Positions 60,399 to 64,000 of a DNA stretch of 64,000 nt are shown piece by piece; within the stretch, counting starts at the first letter, position 1, and each line of letters starts with the position of its first letter. Origin of the DNA: Bacillota bacterium (GTDB taxonomy: Bacteria; Bacillota; Clostridia; Lachnospirales; Lachnospiraceae); NCBI GenBank assembly GCA_023423045.1, contig JAFAGA010000047.1, positions 62,001 to 126,000 on the forward strand, given 5' to 3'. The notes beneath the pieces are model-generated. The model was not told where the DNA came from. It saw only the letters and a list, made by a program, of their open reading frames with translations, and searched no databases. A program made the translations under genes and the position numbers.

Positions 60399-62273
60399 TT
60401 ATCTGAGTTTTTTTGCCAGAGGTATTTCTGCCATTGGCATTTCCGTCATCCGCAAATTGGTACAGCCGTAGGGAACCAGTGCTATTTCCTCCCGCTCTCC
60501 TGTCGGTTCTGCCGAACCCGGAAGCAATGCACAAATCCCATTCTCACTTTGCCATTCAATGGGGTACATCCCTGCAACCAGGCTGACCGGAACCTGCTCT
60601 GCATTAAAAGGCTGTTTCGTGAGAGTTCCCTCCTCCAGCTTAAGTTCCTTGTCTGCAAAGGCAAATGCCCAGGGCGCTTTAGGAAACACCTCATAATCGC
60701 AGTAAGGAAATTCCCGCTTCACACCATCCTTTTCATACTCCCGCTTTACCCATTCTTCTTTTACCGGAAGCGCATAAACCAGCGGGCCACGCTTGACACA
60801 ATAAAGACCGCCGGACCTTTGTACAAATTCCGGCTCAAATTTCAAGTCAACTTGTATGGTGGTTTCTCCGCTCCACTCCCTGTCGATTGTGACAAAACCT
60901 TTTGAAATCTCCGTTTCCGAAAACGCTCTTTTGTCAACCTCTCCTCCCATGGCGAATCCAGGGATTCGAATGGATAACGGGAATTTTACCGCCTTATCAC
61001 TCGAGATCTTTATCCGGAAATTATCCCGGAAAGGATACTCTGTTATGATCTCACAGCTGACCCTGACACCATTCATTTCCGTATCCAATCTGCCGGGAGC
61101 AATGGCTCCAATGGAAATCCCATTCGCTGTTCTGGCAAAAACGGACAGGGCAAACTTGGGCCATCCCTGGGAAAAATTCGCGGTACAGCAGCCAAAATGA
61201 GGCTCTAAACCGAATAGATGAGCCTCTCCGTTGTTGGTACGAAAATGTACCTTATCCTCCGGAAGAATGCTGCACTGAGGCTGATTGCTCATCTGATCAT
61301 ACTGGTGGGTCCACATATCCGGGCTCAGAGCAGCCGGCAATGCATTGTAGGCCAGCACTTCCAGCTTATCTGCCCAGAAAGAATTACCGGTAATGGAGAG
61401 AAGCCATTCATAAGAATACATGGCCTCCACCACAGAACAAAGCTCGCTTCCCTGTATCGGGCTGTTTCCGGAAAGACATTCATCTCCGGTAAAATGTCCG
61501 ACGGCCATGCCGTGATCTCTCATCAGAAGCTCATGAGCCAATAATGCCATCGCTTCCGGATCCACCCCGTCCGCCATTCTGGAATACAACGCCTCCGCCT
61601 TTAAGGACATTGCCAGGTTTACCACATGGCTCTTAAAATTCCAGCGGTTTTCAGGCTTTTGAAAAGCCCATTGGCTATACAGAGCCTGATAATCAAAGCC
61701 TTCTATTTTTAAAGTCCGGGCCAAATCCAACATCCACTCTTCCGGCCTTCTTTCATAAATCCAGAATATAGAGATAAGACACTCAAACCAACGGGCCGCT
61801 GCCCAATCAAAAACTGTCCTTTTCTCCAAGTGGCCATAGAGGCTCTTTAAGGTCTTATATACCGCTTCCTCGATTCTTTCGTCTCCGGTACAGTCATGAT
61901 ACACCACCAATACCTTGCAGATTAAAAAGGCAACCCAGAGGTCATATTCCCTGCGCTCCTCCTGGGTACAGGGACAGATCCACCCATCCTCTTCCTGCTT
62001 TTTTAGGATCACATTAATATACCCGGACGCTCTTGTCTTTAAATCCTCATCATCTAAAAGCCAGGCAAGGGGAATGAAGCCGTCCAGCCAGTAGGGCATT
62101 CTCTCCCACCCATCCCGGTTTCCTCCAATCCATTTGCTGTCCCGGATATCCGGCCAGACCTTATCAAGATTTCCGCTCAGACCTTCTGCCTGAAGCCTCA
62201 GCTGGTCTTTCAGCCATCCGCCGGGCTTCACTTCTCCGGGCTTAAAAAATATTTGCTTACATTCCTTTATCAT
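60399..62273 (-). CDS. GH127-family (beta-L-arabinofuranosidase type) glycoside hydrolase
   Basis: This 624-aa cytoplasmic enzyme without a signal peptide is related to the zinc/cysteine-dependent arabinofuranosidases (DUF1680, GH127/GH146). An (alpha/alpha)6 barrel occupies most of the first 380 residues. The metal-site pattern is visible as Glu277-x-Cys279 (GSELCSVVE) and the vicinal pair Cys362-Cys363 (FGCCTANFS). Glu265 in FTGDEC may be the acid/base. Beta domains follow. Its ATG overlaps the stop of the sensor kinase gene (ATGA). GH127 members act on arabinofuranose or other unusual sugars, so the substrate is uncertain. Confidence 0.85.
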   Translation of the reverse strand: MIKECKQIFFKPGEVKPGGWLKDQLRLQAEGLSGNLDKVWPDIRDSKWIGGNRDGWERMPYWLDGFIPLAWLLDDEDLKTRASGYINVILKKQEEDGWICPCTQEERREYDLWVAFLICKVLVVYHDCTGDERIEEAVYKTLKSLYGHLEKRTVFDWAAARWFECLISIFWIYERRPEEWMLDLARTLKIEGFDYQALYSQWAFQKPENRWNFKSHVVNLAMSLKAEALYSRMADGVDPEAMALLAHELLMRDHGMAVGHFTGDECLSGNSPIQGSELCSVVEAMYSYEWLLSITGNSFWADKLEVLAYNALPAALSPDMWTHQYDQMSNQPQCSILPEDKVHFRTNNGEAHLFGLEPHFGCCTANFSQGWPKFALSVFARTANGISIGAIAPGRLDTEMNGVRVSCEIITEYPFRDNFRIKISSDKAVKFPLSIRIPGFAMGGEVDKRAFSETEISKGFVTIDREWSGETTIQVDLKFEPEFVQRSGGLYCVKRGPLVYALPVKEEWVKREYEKDGVKREFPYCDYEVFPKAPWAFAFADKELKLEEGTLTKQPFNAEQVPVSLVAGMYPIEWQSENGICALLPGSAEPTGEREEIALVPYGCTNLRMTEMPMAEIPLAKKLR

Positions 62274-64000
62274 TTTATTCCTCCATCAGCACTTTTCTCT
62301 TTTTCACTCATTCTTGGCAGACAGATCTGTACTTGAGTACCCTCTTCCTGATAGCTGACAATTTGAAGCCCATAGCCTTCTCCAAAAATATGCCGGATTC
62401 TTTCATTCACATTCAGGATGCCCACCTTGGAAAAATCAAATCCTTCTTTTGCTTTCAGCATCGTATCTAACTCCTGCACCTTCCCCGCTTCTATCCCTCT
62501 TCCGTTGTCTGTAACGCTGATCACCAGGTTTCCGTCCCTGGAACAGGCAGAGAAAAAGATAGTATTATCCGAAGTTCCGTTGGCAAATCCATGAATAATT
62601 GAATTCTCCACAATCGGCTGAAGGGTGAACTTCGGCACCAGCGCATCCCAGAATTCTTCCGGAATTTCATCCACTGCCTCAAACTGCTTATCTACCCTAA
62701 GTTGGACCAACTCGATATAATTTTTCACATAGGACAGCTCTTCCTTCAAGGTAATACATTCCCGGTTATTTCCGATGCTGGTTCGCAGAAGATGGATCAG
62801 GCAGACACAGGCTTTTTCGGCATCCTCTTTTTTGCCGGATACTGCCAGATATTTAATCACATTTAAGGTGTTATATAAAAAATGAGGATTAATCTGGGCC
62901 CGCAAAGCTGCCATTTCCGCTGTAAAACGGGCCTCCTTTTCCCTCTCTGTTTCTTCCACCAGCCGGTTTATCTGTTCCATCATCTGGTTCATACGTCCGG
63001 AGATTTGCTTTAAATCCGAATCTCCTCTTTCCTCCACCCGAATCCCCAGATTATCCCGGTCAAGATTGGCAAATACCTGCAGAAGCCGGTAGATGGGGCG
63101 GTAAGCGGAATAAGAAAGGCCTGCTGCCATTAAAAGCGCCGCCAACACCGCCGCCAGGGCTGCCAAAGCCACCGGTCCGACTCCTGACAGGGCTGCTTCC
63201 GCAAGAACTTTCTCCCTGCCGGCAAAAATCAGGGCCCAATCCGTCACCTCTGATTTCTTCATATTCACGAGATAACCTTCCTTGCCTACGGTGATTTCTT
63301 TGGTATCTTCCTGAATTCCCGTTAAAACCGAATCCCATTCCTCCCTTTTTTCCCGGGAAAACAAATTCGGATCGGAAACGGCAATCAGCTGTCCGTCTCC
63401 GACCAGAAACAAATACTCTCCGAGCGTACCGTTGGCACTATCCATCAGCTGTTCAAAAAAGTCATATTTCATCTTGATGTATACAATCCCCATCACCTGA
63501 TTGTTATAGGGACGCAGAGCCGCTGCCGCGATATAAAGATCCCTGGCTCCTTCCGTCCCCGGAACTACAATCCACAGCGGTTTTCCGGCCGCTTCCTTCA
63601 CCTCTTGATAAAACAGAGGCACATTTTGATCGATATAACTATAAGAAGATATTACAATACTTTCGGTGCTGCCGGAATAAACCCCTATCTGCTCAAAGAT
63701 ATCCTTTTCCAGATTCTGGAGGGAACGAATTGCCGCAGAGGTTTTGTCCACTCTTGTTTCCAGGTTCAGGTCGGTTTCCCCCTGAGCCATACTATTTAGC
63801 ATAGAAATTAAATCCGGGGTGGAAACCAGTTGAATCAATGCCTCATAAGTGTTCTTCAATGCCCGGTCCATATTGGTGGCGTTACTATCCAGAATCCGTT
63901 CCATTGTATGTTCATATTGAGCCCTTGTGGTTTTAATCGAGCGCTCGGATAAAACAAGGGATACAATCAGAACCGGTACAATGGCAACGGAAATCAAACT
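62270..64000 (-). CDS. YesM-type sensor histidine kinase, N-terminus beyond the window
   Basis: This membrane sensor of a two-component system is at least 576 aa and open at the right edge. It has part of a first membrane helix (SVAIVPVLIVSLVL), an extracellular Cache-like domain (about 250 residues), a second helix (VALAALAAVLAALLMAAGLSY) and HAMP. The His_kinase core follows, with the phospho-accepting His in NPHFLYNTLNVIKYL, then an ATPase domain with N-box NSIIHGFANG and VTDNGRGIE. Such kinases usually pair with a YesN/AraC-type response regulator, which may be upstream, outside the window. It overlaps the GH127 gene by 4 nt, so it probably senses the same sugar. Confidence 0.93.
   Translation of the reverse strand, partial: SLISVAIVPVLIVSLVLSERSIKTTRAQYEHTMERILDSNATNMDRALKNTYEALIQLVSTPDLISMLNSMAQGETDLNLETRVDKTSAAIRSLQNLEKDIFEQIGVYSGSTESIVISSYSYIDQNVPLFYQEVKEAAGKPLWIVVPGTEGARDLYIAAAALRPYNNQVMGIVYIKMKYDFFEQLMDSANGTLGEYLFLVGDGQLIAVSDPNLFSREKREEWDSVLTGIQEDTKEITVGKEGYLVNMKKSEVTDWALIFAGREKVLAEAALSGVGPVALAALAAVLAALLMAAGLSYSAYRPIYRLLQVFANLDRDNLGIRVEERGDSDLKQISGRMNQMMEQINRLVEETEREKEARFTAEMAALRAQINPHFLYNTLNVIKYLAVSGKKEDAEKACVCLIHLLRTSIGNNRECITLKEELSYVKNYIELVQLRVDKQFEAVDEIPEEFWDALVPKFTLQPIVENSIIHGFANGTSDNTIFFSACSRDGNLVISVTDNGRGIEAGKVQELDTMLKAKEGFDFSKVGILNVNERIRHIFGEGYGLQIVSYQEEGTQVQICLPRMSEKEKSADGGIK

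Overview
The window reads as chromosomal DNA of a plant-polysaccharide-degrading member of the Clostridia (Bacillota), most likely Lachnospiraceae. This is inference: there is no rRNA gene to confirm it. The support is the gene families present (Lpl-type sugar importers without their own ATPase, YesM-type sensor kinase, membrane AraC regulator, rpsF-ssb-rpsR block, DUF5696-like and YIP1-like proteins), strong AGGAGG ribosome sites and AT-rich spacers between mid-GC genes. I found no tRNA, rRNA, CRISPR array, prophage or complete insertion sequence.

Layout. 0-5 kb: the first codons of a gdpP-like gene, a peroxide-defence pair (ahpC-ahpF) with a Fur/PerR-like operator, and a K+ uptake pair (ktrB-ktrA). 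5-21 kb: one long minus-strand operon for beta-glucan use. It encodes two binding proteins (one of 986 aa with extra beta-sandwich modules), two permease pairs, an NHL/TPR/YIP1-like membrane protein, a DUF5696-like protein, a GH16 endo-glucanase and a GH3 beta-glucosidase. 21-22.7 kb: pepT.

22.8-33.1 kb: a LacI-controlled locus. A minus-strand operon (beta-propeller protein, Lpl-type importer, VOC protein, Gfo/Idh oxidoreductase, TIM-barrel isomerase) faces lacI and a VOC-SDR pair. Copies of the palindrome AACACGTGTT lie at both promoter regions. The enzyme mix suggests oxidative cleavage of an unusual glycoside, but the substrate is not visible. 33.2-36 kb: a small orphan ORF between two terminators and a chemoreceptor.

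36-51 kb: a second glycan operon on the minus strand (Lpl-type importer, GH38 alpha-mannosidase, membrane AraC regulator, GH36 alpha-galactosidase, GH95-like enzyme, SGNH hydrolase). The GH38 gene is cut by a single in-frame TGA. 51-56 kb: an epimerase remnant, a two-CxxC lipoprotein between 69-bp direct repeats, and a multimodular GH10 xylanase with its own promoter and a short leader ORF.

56-64 kb: rpsF-ssb-rpsR, with six degenerate tandem copies of the rpsF 3' end, then a small membrane protein, nitroreductase, pyrophosphatase, a GH127-family enzyme and a partial YesM-type kinase. In many Firmicutes rpsR is followed closely by gdpP-rplI-dnaB. Here about 56 kb of mostly accessory genes separates rpsR from the gdpP-like gene, so the block looks like an accumulation or insertion at a housekeeping locus. 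No importer in the window has an ATPase, so a shared MsmX/UgpC-type ATPase elsewhere is presumed.
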